A stretch of DNA of 20,471 nt from Treponema sp. UBA7570 (lineage in GTDB: Bacteria; Spirochaetota; Spirochaetia; Treponematales; Treponemataceae), in the NCBI GenBank assembly GCA_002477955.1, contig DLLE01000034.1:73771-94241 (forward strand), written 5' to 3'. Numbering within the stretch: the stretch's first letter is position 1; each line of letters begins with the position of its first letter. Made by a program: the position numbers and the translations under genes. Of this stretch, positions 1 through 6,796 are shown piece after piece. The notes beneath the pieces were generated by a model. The model did not search any database and had not been told where the DNA came from. It saw nothing but the letters and a program-made list of their open reading frames with translations.

Positions 1-258
1 TTTGCAGAAAAATTGCACGAAAAATACACTGCAATTGATTTGCCGACACTCAGAAAACTCGTAAGAAACGAAGTAAACCGCACAAAAGGCACAATGCTTT
101 ACGATTTGGACTGGGACGTTCAGCTTGTTGCGGCTCTTGATATTTTGAGCGGATCTAAGGCTGAATTTGATGAACTTTTAAAAAATACAAAAACTCTTAA
201 AGAATTGCAGGAAGAGGCGGCTTTAAAAGACGAATCGCTGTCTGCCGAAAAAAAATGA
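1..258 (+). CDS. C-terminal end of a probable S41-family carboxyl-terminal processing protease (5' end outside window)
   Basis: The reading frame is open from base 1, so this is the 3' end of a gene that starts upstream. The TTG at base 13 has no ribosome binding site and is unlikely to be the start. The visible residues run from FAEKLHEKYT to a Lys/Glu-rich tail. The stretch YDLDWDVQLVAALDIL resembles the end of S41 (CtpA/Prc-like) proteases, where a 'D-QL--ALDIL' helix follows the catalytic domain, and the KTLKELQ tail fits the same family. The Ser/Lys catalytic residues would lie upstream and cannot be checked. The stop codon overlaps the rsmE start (ATGA), so the two genes are probably cotranscribed and translationally coupled. 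The end coordinate is certain; the family is inferred from a short piece. Confidence 0.5.
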   Translation, partial: FAEKLHEKYTAIDLPTLRKLVRNEVNRTKGTMLYDLDWDVQLVAALDILSGSKAEFDELLKNTKTLKELQEEAALKDESLSAEKK

Positions 259-1064
259 GGCAGTTTGTTTCGACAGTAAATCCAGACAAAAAAGGACTTC
301 TCGAAATTAACGGAAAAGATTTTCGTTATTTAAAACAAGTTCTTAGGCTTTCTGTCGGTGATATGCTTTATGTCCGTTTGCCAGACGGGAAACTTTCTGG
401 TACGACCGTTGCAAAAATTGATGAAAACAGGCGCGCCGTAACTTTGCAAGTATGCGATTCTGTTTTGGAAGTTTTAAAAGAAGAAGGCGAAAATCAGAGC
501 GAATATTGTCCGAAAGTGAATTTTTATCTTTTTCAGTTTGTTGCAAAGAGTTCAAAAATGGATTTGATTGTGAGACAGGCAACAGAATGTGGAGTTTTAA
601 AAATAATTCCTGTGATTGGAAAATTTACGCAAAATGGCGTAGCAGAAAAGAATTTTCGCAATTCACGTTATGAGCGGATTGTAAAAGAAGCTCGCCAGCA
701 GAGCGGAAGTCCAGTTTTGACCGAAATTGAAGAAACTTTGACGTTGGATGAAGCCTGTGCGCTTTGGAAAGAAATTGCCGGAGAAAATTCAGAAAGCGGT
801 TTTGCCTGCGTTTTGTACGAGCGAAGCGAAAAAACAAAAAGTCTTTACGAAGTCATTTCGGATTCTGAAAAAATTAAAAATTACGCAGTTTTTTGCGGGG
901 CGGAAGGCGGAATAAGTCCCGAAGAAATAGAAATTCTTTCTAAAAATGGAATTGTTCCAGTTCACTTTGAAACAAATATTTTAAGATGCGAAACTGCGGC
1001 GCTTTATGGCATTGCCTGCGTGCAGAATGCAGTAACGGGAAGAAAGATATGGCAGAAGAATTAA
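255..1064 (+). CDS. rsmE: 16S rRNA (uracil-1498-N3)-methyltransferase RsmE
   Basis: RsmE methylates N3 of U1498 in 16S rRNA using S-adenosylmethionine; it is a cytoplasmic SPOUT (trefoil-knot) enzyme acting on the 30S subunit. The 269-residue length is close to the family's usual 240-260. The N-terminal PUA-like part contains FRYLKQVLRLSVGD. The middle has the family helix KSSKMDLIVRQATECGV. The C-terminal knot carries FCGAEGGISPEEIE (family GPEGG-S--E) and ETNILRCETAALYG (family LG-RILR-ETA), which form the SAM pocket. The ATG overlaps the preceding stop as ATGA, and the 3' end overlaps the next gene by 16 bp, so it sits inside an operon. Nothing is truncated. Assignment rests on motifs and length and is secure. 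Confidence 0.93.
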   Translation: MRQFVSTVNPDKKGLLEINGKDFRYLKQVLRLSVGDMLYVRLPDGKLSGTTVAKIDENRRAVTLQVCDSVLEVLKEEGENQSEYCPKVNFYLFQFVAKSSKMDLIVRQATECGVLKIIPVIGKFTQNGVAEKNFRNSRYERIVKEARQQSGSPVLTEIEETLTLDEACALWKEIAGENSESGFACVLYERSEKTKSLYEVISDSEKIKNYAVFCGAEGGISPEEIEILSKNGIVPVHFETNILRCETAALYGIACVQNAVTGRKIWQKN

Positions 1065-1822
1065 GAAATGAAAATTCAAAACTAAAAAGAATAAATTTGC
1101 TTGGTGTTCCGGTTGACGTCTGCAATCCTGGCGACATGGACGACGTTATTCTTGAAATTCTCGCAAAACCTGGCTCAAAACAGATTGTCTTTCTTTCTGT
1201 CTGGGATTTGCTAAAAGGCAGAAAAAAGAAAAAGAATTTTAGCAAGTATTTACATTCTGCCGATTTAATTTTGCCGGTTTCAAAAAGTATTATCTGGGGC
1301 GCAAAATTCTTAAAAAAAACAGTTCCTGTAAGATACAATCCTTTTTCCGCAGTAATTGCAATTTTGTCGGTCATGGAATATCACTACAAATCGCTGTTTT
1401 TGCTTGGAGGACGAAAAAAGGCTCTTCAAAAAGCAGAATCAAATTTGCGTTCAACCTTGCCAAACCTTCAAATTGTCGGCCGTTACGTCGGATATTATTC
1501 AAAAGATATTGAAAAAGATGTAGTCCAGGCAATTTATAAAGCGGCGCCTTCTCTTGTAATTGTGAGCGATGGAATAAAGGAAAAAAAATTGTGGGCCTAT
1601 AACCGGCGGAACAATTTTGCTTCGAGCATTTTTTTGTATTACAAAGATTGCATTGGAATTTTTTCTGATCGCGTAAAAAGAGTAAGCGAAAAAACTTTTG
1701 ACCGTGGACTTGAAATTTGGCCGGAAATTTTTAAAAATCCTTTGAAAATTTTTCTCATTTTTCCGTATTTGCGTTATATAATTTTAGTATTCTGGTACAG
1801 ACTTTTTAAAAAGAATTCTTGA
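1049..1822 (+). CDS. Divergent WecG/TagA/CpsF-family (GT26) glycosyltransferase-like protein
   Basis: This 258-residue protein has the overall order of GT26 enzymes, which transfer N-acetylmannosamine(uronate)-type sugars to lipid-linked acceptors in envelope polymer synthesis. The start INLLGVPVDV, the central SLFLLGGRKKALQKAESNLR, then LPNLQIVGRYVGYY, and RGLEIWPEIFKNPLKI near the C-terminus align by eye with family blocks (F-LGG, P-L-IVG---GY, GLEW--RL--EP-R). The active-site motifs are degraded: the T-N turn reads LSVWDLL, the PDG Asp motif reads LPVSKS, and LG-PKQE-W reads VSDGIKEKKLW. The ATG at 1049 is preferred to codons further up because GGGAAG lies just before it; it overlaps rsmE by 16 bp. 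The hydrophobic C-terminus (about FLIFPYLRYIILVFWYRLF) could anchor it to the membrane. It is either a pseudoenzyme or a sub-family with changed chemistry. Confidence 0.6.
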   Translation: MAEELRNENSKLKRINLLGVPVDVCNPGDMDDVILEILAKPGSKQIVFLSVWDLLKGRKKKKNFSKYLHSADLILPVSKSIIWGAKFLKKTVPVRYNPFSAVIAILSVMEYHYKSLFLLGGRKKALQKAESNLRSTLPNLQIVGRYVGYYSKDIEKDVVQAIYKAAPSLVIVSDGIKEKKLWAYNRRNNFASSIFLYYKDCIGIFSDRVKRVSEKTFDRGLEIWPEIFKNPLKIFLIFPYLRYIILVFWYRLFKKNS

Positions 1823-2949
1823 GAGTTTTTTTGAAAGGCAAAATCTTTTTTTTCTCACTAAATTCGGCATTTGTTTCAATGTGTTCAAATGCGCTTTCGG
1901 GCTTCTGTTGTTTTGAAGTTTTAAATTCAGAAAAGTCATTTAAAAATTGTCTTTTGCATTTTTCGAACTGTATTTTTTTGTGCGATTATGATTTTTTTAA
2001 AGGTGATGGACTTTTTGGCGAAATAACAAAACAGAACGGACACAAAATTTTCTTTTTGACGACAAAGGTTCAGAACAGTTCTTATATTCCAAAATATGTA
2101 ATTCATCTTCCGTTTGGGTTTCCGCTGCTTTTTAAAATGATTGGTTTTGAAATTGATAATGAAGAAAATCCTGTCTGTCAAAAAAATTCTTCTTTTAACT
2201 TGGCAGGCTCGTCTCTGGGCGTAAAAAGATTGCGTCTTCAGATTGCGCAAGCGGCAAAGCACAAAGAGTGCGTTCTTTTTACTGGAGAAAGTGGAACTGG
2301 AAAGTCGCTTGCTGCAAAAATTCTGCACGAAATGAGTCCTGCTGGAAAAAAAGGCAAAAAACTCATAACCGAAAATATTTCTGCTGTTTCCGAAGGTCTT
2401 TTCGAAAGTGAACTTTTTGGCGTAAAAACTGGAGCCTTTACCGATGCAAACTGTGAGCGTGAAGGATTGATTGGCAGGGCGGACGGAAGCTCGATTTTTT
2501 TTGACGAAATTGGCGATTTCCCGCTGCATCTCCAGTCAAAACTTTTGCTTGCTGTTCAGGACGGTTTAATCCGAAAAATTGGAAGCGATGAAAGCCGAAA
2601 AGTCGATGTTAGGTTTATTTTTGCAACAAATCAAAATCTGCGGAATAAAATAAAAAATGGCGGTTTTAGGAAAGACTTGTTTTTTAGGATAAGCGCAGTC
2701 GAAATTGAAATTCCGCCGTTAAGAAAAAGAAAAGAAGATATTTTTGAGCTTTCAGCTGAATACTTAAAAAAGCGCGGACTGAATTTTTCGATTTCCAAAA
2801 CCGCACTTTTAAAACTTCAGGATTACGACTGGCCTGGAAATATTCGCGAACTTGAAAATTGCTTGGCAAAAGCTGTCAGAAACTGCAAGAAAAATGTCAT
2901 TGGTCCTGAATTGATTCATTTTTTTGAGCAAGACCTGCAATTTTTGTGA
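1819..2949 (+). CDS. Sigma-54-type AAA+ activator with degenerate receiver domain and no DNA-binding domain
   Basis: The 376-residue product has an N-terminal part (1-115) resembling a worn receiver domain: CDYDFFKGDG (51-64 region) matches the phospho-Asp loop D-x7-G with D56 in place, and IHLPFGFPLLFKMIG matches the region after the conserved Lys, but Lys is replaced and the acidic pair of strand 1 is absent. The AAA+ domain follows: Walker A GESGTGKS (156-163), loop 1 GAFTDA (205-210) where the family has GAFTGA, Walker B IFFDE (226-230), sensor I ATN (269-271), arginine finger region FRKDLFFR (283-290), and sensor II WPGNIREL (338-345). The protein ends about 30 residues later with no Fis-type HTH. 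The start is inferred as TTG in a TTGA overlap with the upstream stop; an in-frame ATG lies at 1879. It probably hydrolyses ATP; whether it remodels sigma-54 holoenzyme is doubtful. Confidence 0.8.
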   Translation: MRVFLKGKIFFFSLNSAFVSMCSNALSGFCCFEVLNSEKSFKNCLLHFSNCIFLCDYDFFKGDGLFGEITKQNGHKIFFLTTKVQNSSYIPKYVIHLPFGFPLLFKMIGFEIDNEENPVCQKNSSFNLAGSSLGVKRLRLQIAQAAKHKECVLFTGESGTGKSLAAKILHEMSPAGKKGKKLITENISAVSEGLFESELFGVKTGAFTDANCEREGLIGRADGSSIFFDEIGDFPLHLQSKLLLAVQDGLIRKIGSDESRKVDVRFIFATNQNLRNKIKNGGFRKDLFFRISAVEIEIPPLRKRKEDIFELSAEYLKKRGLNFSISKTALLKLQDYDWPGNIRELENCLAKAVRNCKKNVIGPELIHFFEQDLQFL

Positions 2950-3646
2950 ATGTTTTTTCAATGTAGGAAGCCTCGCCTTCGCTCAAAGACGCCCTTGAAA
3001 GAATTCCGCGCCAAAAATTTTCCATGTCTTCTCTTCCAGCAACCTTGAAAAAACCGGTTTTTTTAAGACTTTCTGAAATTGTGTTTACAGTTTTGGTCAA
3101 ACGTTCGAGGTTTACGGGAACATAGCCTGGACTTATTTTTGTCTGCGTTCTAAAAAATTGGTATGCAATAATTTGAACTGCGTGCGAAAGGTTGAGGGAT
3201 GCAAAGCCTGGCGAAGAAGGAATTGTAACTCCGATTGTACATTCTGAAAGCTCTTCGTCGGAAAGACCTGTGCGCTCATTTCCAAAAACTGCTGCGACAG
3301 TCTGACCTTTGCTTGTTTCTGTTCCTGAAATGTCCGAGGCGAGTTTTGCAAATTCTTCCGGGAGCAAAAGTTTGTCTTTGCGTTTTTTTCCTCGTCGGCG
3401 TGTTGTGCCTGCGGAAAGCGCGCAGTCTTTTGTGGCTTCTGTAATCGAATTAAAAAATTTCGCGTTTTCCCAAATGTCTGCCGCGTGAATTGCAAGCCGT
3501 CTTACATGCTCGTCGTCAAAATTTTCTTTTGACCCGACAATCCGCAGGTCAGAAAGCGCATTGTTTGCCATTGCGCGGCAAACTGCTCCAACGTTGCGGC
3601 TTTCTTCGGGATTTACAAGGACGATTGCAATTTTGTTAAGGTTCAT
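2897..3646 (-). CDS. trmJ: tRNA/rRNA methyltransferase of the SpoU (SPOUT) family, TrmJ-like
   Basis: The 249-residue protein begins NKIAIVLVNPEESRNVGAVCRAM, the classic first block of SpoU-type 2'-O-methyltransferases. It then has FGNERTGLSDEEL (motif 2, SAM knot) and IPSSPGFASLNLSHAVQIIAYQ (motif 3 with the N-LS-AV signature). Length and the helical C-terminal extension with REDMENFWRGIL match TrmJ, which methylates the ribose of nucleotide 32 in tRNAs. The start ATG is preceded by GGAG about 10 nt upstream. A promoter with TTGCAA and TATAAG separated by 17 bp precedes it. Its 3' end runs 53 bp into the end of the oppositely oriented AAA+ gene. The SpoU family is secure; the precise tRNA target is inferred. 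Confidence 0.87.
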   Translation of the reverse strand: MNLNKIAIVLVNPEESRNVGAVCRAMANNALSDLRIVGSKENFDDEHVRRLAIHAADIWENAKFFNSITEATKDCALSAGTTRRRGKKRKDKLLLPEEFAKLASDISGTETSKGQTVAAVFGNERTGLSDEELSECTIGVTIPSSPGFASLNLSHAVQIIAYQFFRTQTKISPGYVPVNLERLTKTVNTISESLKKTGFFKVAGREDMENFWRGILSRASLSEGEASYIEKTFTKIAGLAQKNESIQDQ

Positions 3647-3670
3647 TTGCGCTTTGCTCCAGATGAAAAA

Positions 3671-3699
3671 CTTATAAAGATATTTTAGCGTTTTTGCAA
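3671..3699 (-). promoter_or_regulatory. Promoter for the trmJ-like gene
   Basis: On the minus strand, TTGCAA (3699-3694) and TATAAG (3676-3671) are separated by 17 bp. The predicted start near 3664 gives a short leader containing the GGAG ribosome site. It lies back to back with the SDR promoter. Judged by eye only. Confidence 0.5.
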
Positions 3700-3725
3700 A
3701 AAGCTGTCATTTAACTTAGATTTTT

Positions 3726-3754
3726 TTGATTAGCAAAAAAAATTGCTGTATAAT
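3726..3754 (+). promoter_or_regulatory. Sigma-70-type promoter for the SDR gene, predicted leaderless transcript
   Basis: TTGATT (3726-3731) and a perfect TATAAT (3749-3754) are separated by exactly 17 bp. The expected transcription start, about 7 nt after the -10 box, falls on the A of the ATG at 3762 or one base before it. No Shine-Dalgarno sequence lies before that ATG; the bases are a run of T. Confidence 0.65.
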
Positions 3755-3761
3755 TTTTTAC

Positions 3762-4526
3762 ATGAAAAATTTTGAAGGAAAGAACGCCCTTGTTGTTGGT
3801 GGAAGCGGTGGAATTGGTTTTGAAATTTCCAGAATGCTTTTAAAAAACGGAGCGAATTTAATAATTCATGGACGAAATTTGCAAAAACTTGAAAAAACAA
3901 GACAAAATTTAAAAAGTGAATTTGAAAATAAGATGGAAATAAAAATTGTGCCGTTTGATTTTGATTCTGAACCTTTTGAAAATCTGCAAAATTCCGGACT
4001 TATAAATGAAATCCAAAAAACAGACATTTTGTGCGTCTGCTACGGACCTTTTTTGCAAAAAAGTTTAGACAAAATGAGCTTTTCTGAATGGCAGAAAATT
4101 TCGCTTTTAGATTATGCCCTTCCTGGAATTTGCGTGAGCGCGGCTCTTTCTGAAATGAAAAAAAAGCACTTTGGAAGAATCTTGCTTTTTGGCGGAACAG
4201 GAACAAATTTCCGTTCGGAATTTTTGACAAATGCCGCTTATGCTGGCGCAAAAACCGGACTTGGCGTTCTTGTGCAGTCGGTTGCCTGCGGATTTTCTTC
4301 CGATGGAATTACCTGCAATGCGATTTTACCGGGCTTTACCGAAACTGAATATCAGAGCGAAAAAATTCTTGAGGAAGGCAAAAACAAAATGCCTGAAAAA
4401 AAATTGATTGAAAGGGAATCGATTGCTAAAAAGGCTGAATTTTTGCTTAAAAGTGACGATTTGAACGGAGTTTTGTTGAAAGTTGACCGAGGATGGAGTC
4501 CTTTGAACGCTGGAAAAATGAATTGA
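3762..4526 (+). CDS. Short-chain dehydrogenase/reductase (SDR), FabG-like fold, atypical catalytic site
   Basis: The 254-residue protein has a Rossmann start ALVVGGSGGIGFEISRMLLKNG; its GGSGGIG (residues 13-19) replaces the usual TGxxxGIG for dinucleotide binding. HGRN near residue 37 is the usual cofactor-selecting region. The YxxxK pair is present as Y160-AGA-K164. The helper Ser normally 13 residues before the Tyr is replaced in FGGTGTN (143-149), leaving Thr or Gly, and the NNAG loop reads CVCYGP. A PGFTET block after the active site is normal for the family. The ATG at 3762 is chosen because a strong -10 box sits 7 nt before it; the open frame extends 12 codons further but into the promoter. 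It stands alone between trmJ (divergent) and the STAS gene. Substrate unknown. Confidence 0.8.
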   Translation: MKNFEGKNALVVGGSGGIGFEISRMLLKNGANLIIHGRNLQKLEKTRQNLKSEFENKMEIKIVPFDFDSEPFENLQNSGLINEIQKTDILCVCYGPFLQKSLDKMSFSEWQKISLLDYALPGICVSAALSEMKKKHFGRILLFGGTGTNFRSEFLTNAAYAGAKTGLGVLVQSVACGFSSDGITCNAILPGFTETEYQSEKILEEGKNKMPEKKLIERESIAKKAEFLLKSDDLNGVLLKVDRGWSPLNAGKMN

Positions 4527-4564
4527 CTTTTACGCGCAAAAACAAAAATGCACGTGAACCGAAA

Positions 4565-4650
4565 ATATAGCCCTGATTGCAGCAGCGCGAAGTGTCCGGC
4601 TTTGCCGGATAAAACTGCGAAAAGCAGGTTGCGGGAGGTGAATGCGCTCT
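4565..4650. repeat. GC-rich intergenic hairpin element
   Basis: The 215-bp gap after the SDR gene is AT-rich except for this segment, which holds two adjacent hairpins: TCCGGC-TTT-GCCGGA (4595-4609) and CTGC-GAAAA-GCAG (4615-4627). No T-run follows either stem closely enough for a normal terminator. Its AGCGCGAAGTG resembles AGCGGAAGTG in the element at 13477-13590, so it may belong to a family of dispersed intergenic repeats. Only one copy of each is visible here. Confidence 0.4.
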
Positions 4651-4680
4651 GTTTTTTGAATTTTCAGGAATTTGATAAAT

Positions 4681-4710
4681 TTGACATAATAGCGATTTTT
4701 GTCTTATAAT
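4681..4710 (+). promoter_or_regulatory. Near-consensus sigma-70 promoter for the STAS gene
   Basis: Perfect TTGACA (4681-4686) and perfect TATAAT (4705-4710) are separated by 18 bp. The predicted start near 4717 gives a leader of about 25 nt containing AGGGG (4733-4737), a good ribosome site for the ATG at 4742. This is the best promoter in the window and suggests strong constitutive expression. Confidence 0.8.
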
Positions 4711-4741
4711 TTACCGTATATCGAATGTTAGCAGGGGTTTT

Positions 4742-5290
4742 ATGAGTAACAATAATATTGTTCCTGGATTTAATGACGAAAAAGATGACAGTCTCAAAAT
4801 AAATCTTGAAAAAGTACCAGAAGTTGAAAACTGCCTGACAATATATTTGCTTGGATACATTGACACTTACAATTCGAGCTTTTTTCAAAAAAGAATTGCA
4901 AGGGTTGTGGAAGCAGGTTATGTAAATCTTATTTTTAACTGCGCTTCTCTTAATTATGTTTCTTCGACTGGAATTGGCTCGTTTACTGCATTTTTAAAAA
5001 TGGTAAAACCGAAGGGCGGGGATGTTGTTCTTCTTGAAATTCAGCCGAAGGTTTACGAAGTTTTCCAGCTTTTGGGCTTTAGTCAGTTTTTTAATATAAA
5101 AGATTCGATGGGAGATGCAATCAACTTTTTCAAAAACGGAACTCAGGTTGAAGAAAGCGTTTTTCCGAAGATTTTTAGTTGTCCTGTTTGTTCAAAACGC
5201 CTAAAGGCGACAAGAAGCGGACGATTCCGCTGTTCTGAATGTAAGTCGATTCTTGCAATTGACCAGCAAGGTTCAGTTTTTTTGGGATAG
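4742..5290 (+). CDS. STAS-domain anti-sigma-factor antagonist with C-terminal zinc ribbon
   Basis: The 182-residue protein has a STAS domain at about 28-130: LTIYLLGYIDTYNSSFFQ, VNLIFNCASLNYVSSTGIG and VYEVFQLLGFSQFF match the SpoIIAA-type anti-anti-sigma fold. The Ser pair in VSSTGIG (S74/S75) is the usual phospho-acceptor site. After a short linker, residues 147-167 carry CPVC and CSEC, four cysteines spaced as in a zinc ribbon, which simple SpoIIAA proteins lack. Such proteins typically switch partners with a serine kinase/anti-sigma factor in the cytosol; the ribbon may add a protein- or nucleic-acid-binding surface. No kinase or phosphatase partner is adjacent. A strong promoter precedes the gene and a terminator follows, so it is probably monocistronic. 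The STAS call is firm; the partner is unknown. Confidence 0.82.
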   Translation: MSNNNIVPGFNDEKDDSLKINLEKVPEVENCLTIYLLGYIDTYNSSFFQKRIARVVEAGYVNLIFNCASLNYVSSTGIGSFTAFLKMVKPKGGDVVLLEIQPKVYEVFQLLGFSQFFNIKDSMGDAINFFKNGTQVEESVFPKIFSCPVCSKRLKATRSGRFRCSECKSILAIDQQGSVFLG

Positions 5291-5382
5291 AAAATTTTAT
5301 AAAAAATTGTGTAAATTTTTGTGTCAAATCTTGTGTTTTGACGTTGAGCAAAAGAAGCGGCACAAAAAACTTTTTTGAAAAT

Positions 5383-5420
5383 AAAATCCGCTGGCATAAA
5401 AAGAGCAGGCGGATTTTTTT
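5383..5420 (+). terminator. Rho-independent terminator after the STAS gene
   Basis: A 9-bp stem AAAATCCGC (5383-5391) / GCGGATTTT (5409-5417) with a 17-nt loop is followed by a T-run to 5420. It lies about 90 bp after the stop codon and separates the STAS gene from the DnaA-box region. Confidence 0.7.
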
Positions 5421-5794
5421 ATGTCAAAAATAAAAAAAGTTGGGCAAAACAAAGTTTGGCGAAAGATGCTTGTGGATAAAATGTGCTTTTGTGCGGAAGC
5501 TTGTGTATAAATTGTGGATACTTGTGCATAACTTGTGGATAAAATGTTTAAAAACGTGTGTATAGTTAAAAATTTAGAATGAAAAGTGGCAGGACTTGTG
5601 AACGTTTTTTTGCCGAATTGAATACTGGTTTTGTTAATTTATTGTGTTGTAAGGAATTAGTAAAATAAAAAAAATCTTAAAACCAATTATTTTTTTTAAT
5701 AACGTTTGTTCGTTTTGCCGAAAATTTAATAACTAACGAAAGTTTGTGTGTACAACTTGTGGATAACTTGTGATTATGAGGTTTACAAAAGCTG
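5421..5794. other. Non-coding AT-rich region with a DnaA-box cluster (candidate oriC or DnaA-binding locus)
   Basis: No gene is visible in these 374 bp. Using the bacterial DnaA consensus TTATCCACA (plus-strand form TGTGGATAA), three perfect copies occur at 5471-5479, 5534-5542 and 5758-5766. TGTGTATAA (5502-5510) and TGTGCATAA (5523-5531) fit the relaxed consensus TGTGNAWAA. TGTGGATAC (5513-5521), TGTGTATAG (5557-5565) and TGTGTACAA (5747-5755) are one base off. All lie in the same orientation, and four sit within 41 bp. Between the two groups, about 5620-5735, the DNA is very AT-rich (long A and T runs), as in a duplex-unwinding element. The arrangement (boxes, AT-rich stretch, box) is that of a replication origin. 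dnaA/dnaN are not in the window, so a DnaA-titrating or DnaA-regulated site is the alternative. Confidence 0.6.
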
Positions 5795-6796
5795 ATGAAG
5801 ACCGCATTTAATATGATTATTTATTATCTTGTTGCAACTTTTTTTGGATTGATTGTTGCTGCCGGAATTTATATGCTTTTCTGCGATTTGACACTTTTGG
5901 TTGCAGGCGAAAAATTGAACTTTTTTAACTGGAACTTTTTTGTCCGAGGCCTTTTTGTTGCTTTTCCGCTGACTGTAAGTGTTGTTCTCGGATTTATAAT
6001 TTTTTATGGAATTCGCCATCGGGAAAATCATTTTTTTCGTCTTGGCGCCTATATTTTTTTGTGCGCGCTTACTTGGTTTTGTTTGGTGCCAGTTTGCTTT
6101 AATCTTCAAAGATCTTGCGAAAACAAAAAAACAGAAAAAAATCAAAAAAAACTTTTATCGTCTGGTTTTTTCAGACCGGAGGCCGGAGGCGTCTTTTATT
6201 TTTCCAGGGTTGAAGAAAATGGAAAATCAAACGGTCTTTTTATCGATTTGAGCGGAATTACTGGAGAAGCCGGCTCTATCGTCAAGTTTTTTGATTCTTC
6301 TGTGGAAGAACTTTATGACGGAAAGTATTCAGACACTTTGATTCGAGATGTTGTAAAGCTTCCTCTGGTTTTGCTCGTTCCTTTGCGTGTTTATTCAACT
6401 TTGATAGAAAATGCACGTTCTGCCTGGAATTGCGGCTGGCTGAGCTGGATTTCGTTTTTGAGTTTTGTTCTTGCGCTTTGTTCGGTAATTTCGTTTCAAT
6501 ATACGAGCGGCTGGCGGCTTATAAATGCGCTCAGCGTAATGTTTGCAGCCGGAGTTGTCTGTCTTGTGAATTATTCTTTTTATAAAGGATTTATTTTTAA
6601 AAATTTGCGGATTTCGTGGAATGAACATTTGCTTGCAGTCGAACCAGGCGGAAAAATGAATTTTATTCAAAAAATTTTTGAGAATTCAGAACCTCTTCTT
6701 GTTACGATAAATCTTTTTTTATTTGCCTTCATTTTGGTTTCTGGAATTCTCTTATTTATATTCAAATATAAAAACAAAAAAGAGGCCGAGCGATGA
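5795..6796 (+). CDS. Six-helix membrane protein of unknown function, first of a two-gene membrane operon
   Basis: I do not recognise this 333-residue protein by motif. Hydrophobic segments lie at about 8-34, 50-72, 82-105, 214-235, 240-263 and 299-323, giving three helices, a soluble segment of about 108 residues, then three more helices. The soluble part begins with a Lys-rich stretch (107-120) and includes FYFSRVEENGKSNGLFIDLSG. The 3+3 layout, and its pairing with the next gene through an ATGA overlap, recall LptF/LptG-type permease subunits, but no family sequence block is clear here. The ATG at 5795 has only a distant GAGG (5778-5781); an in-frame ATG at 5813 is an alternative. The last perfect DnaA box ends 28 bp before the start, so DnaA might influence expression. 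Confidence 0.7.
   Translation: MKTAFNMIIYYLVATFFGLIVAAGIYMLFCDLTLLVAGEKLNFFNWNFFVRGLFVAFPLTVSVVLGFIIFYGIRHRENHFFRLGAYIFLCALTWFCLVPVCFNLQRSCENKKTEKNQKKLLSSGFFRPEAGGVFYFSRVEENGKSNGLFIDLSGITGEAGSIVKFFDSSVEELYDGKYSDTLIRDVVKLPLVLLVPLRVYSTLIENARSAWNCGWLSWISFLSFVLALCSVISFQYTSGWRLINALSVMFAAGVVCLVNYSFYKGFIFKNLRISWNEHLLAVEPGGKMNFIQKIFENSEPLLVTINLFLFAFILVSGILLFIFKYKNKKEAER

Noticed and set aside
4642..4659. Tiny ORF (MRSVF) after a strong GGGAGGTGA ribosome-like site
   Set aside because: Five codons only, within the hairpin element and upstream of the STAS promoter; more likely chance than a real peptide.
5300..5345. Repeated TTGTGT words before the STAS terminator counted as further DnaA boxes
   Set aside because: They lack the GATAA half of the box (TGTGTAAAT, TGTGTCAAA, TGTGTTTTG) and sit before the terminator.
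5776..5811. Possible 11-codon upstream ORF before the membrane operon, ending just before an alternative ATG at 5813
   Set aside because: No clear ribosome site and no sign of conservation visible; kept only as a note for the start choice at 5795 versus 5813.
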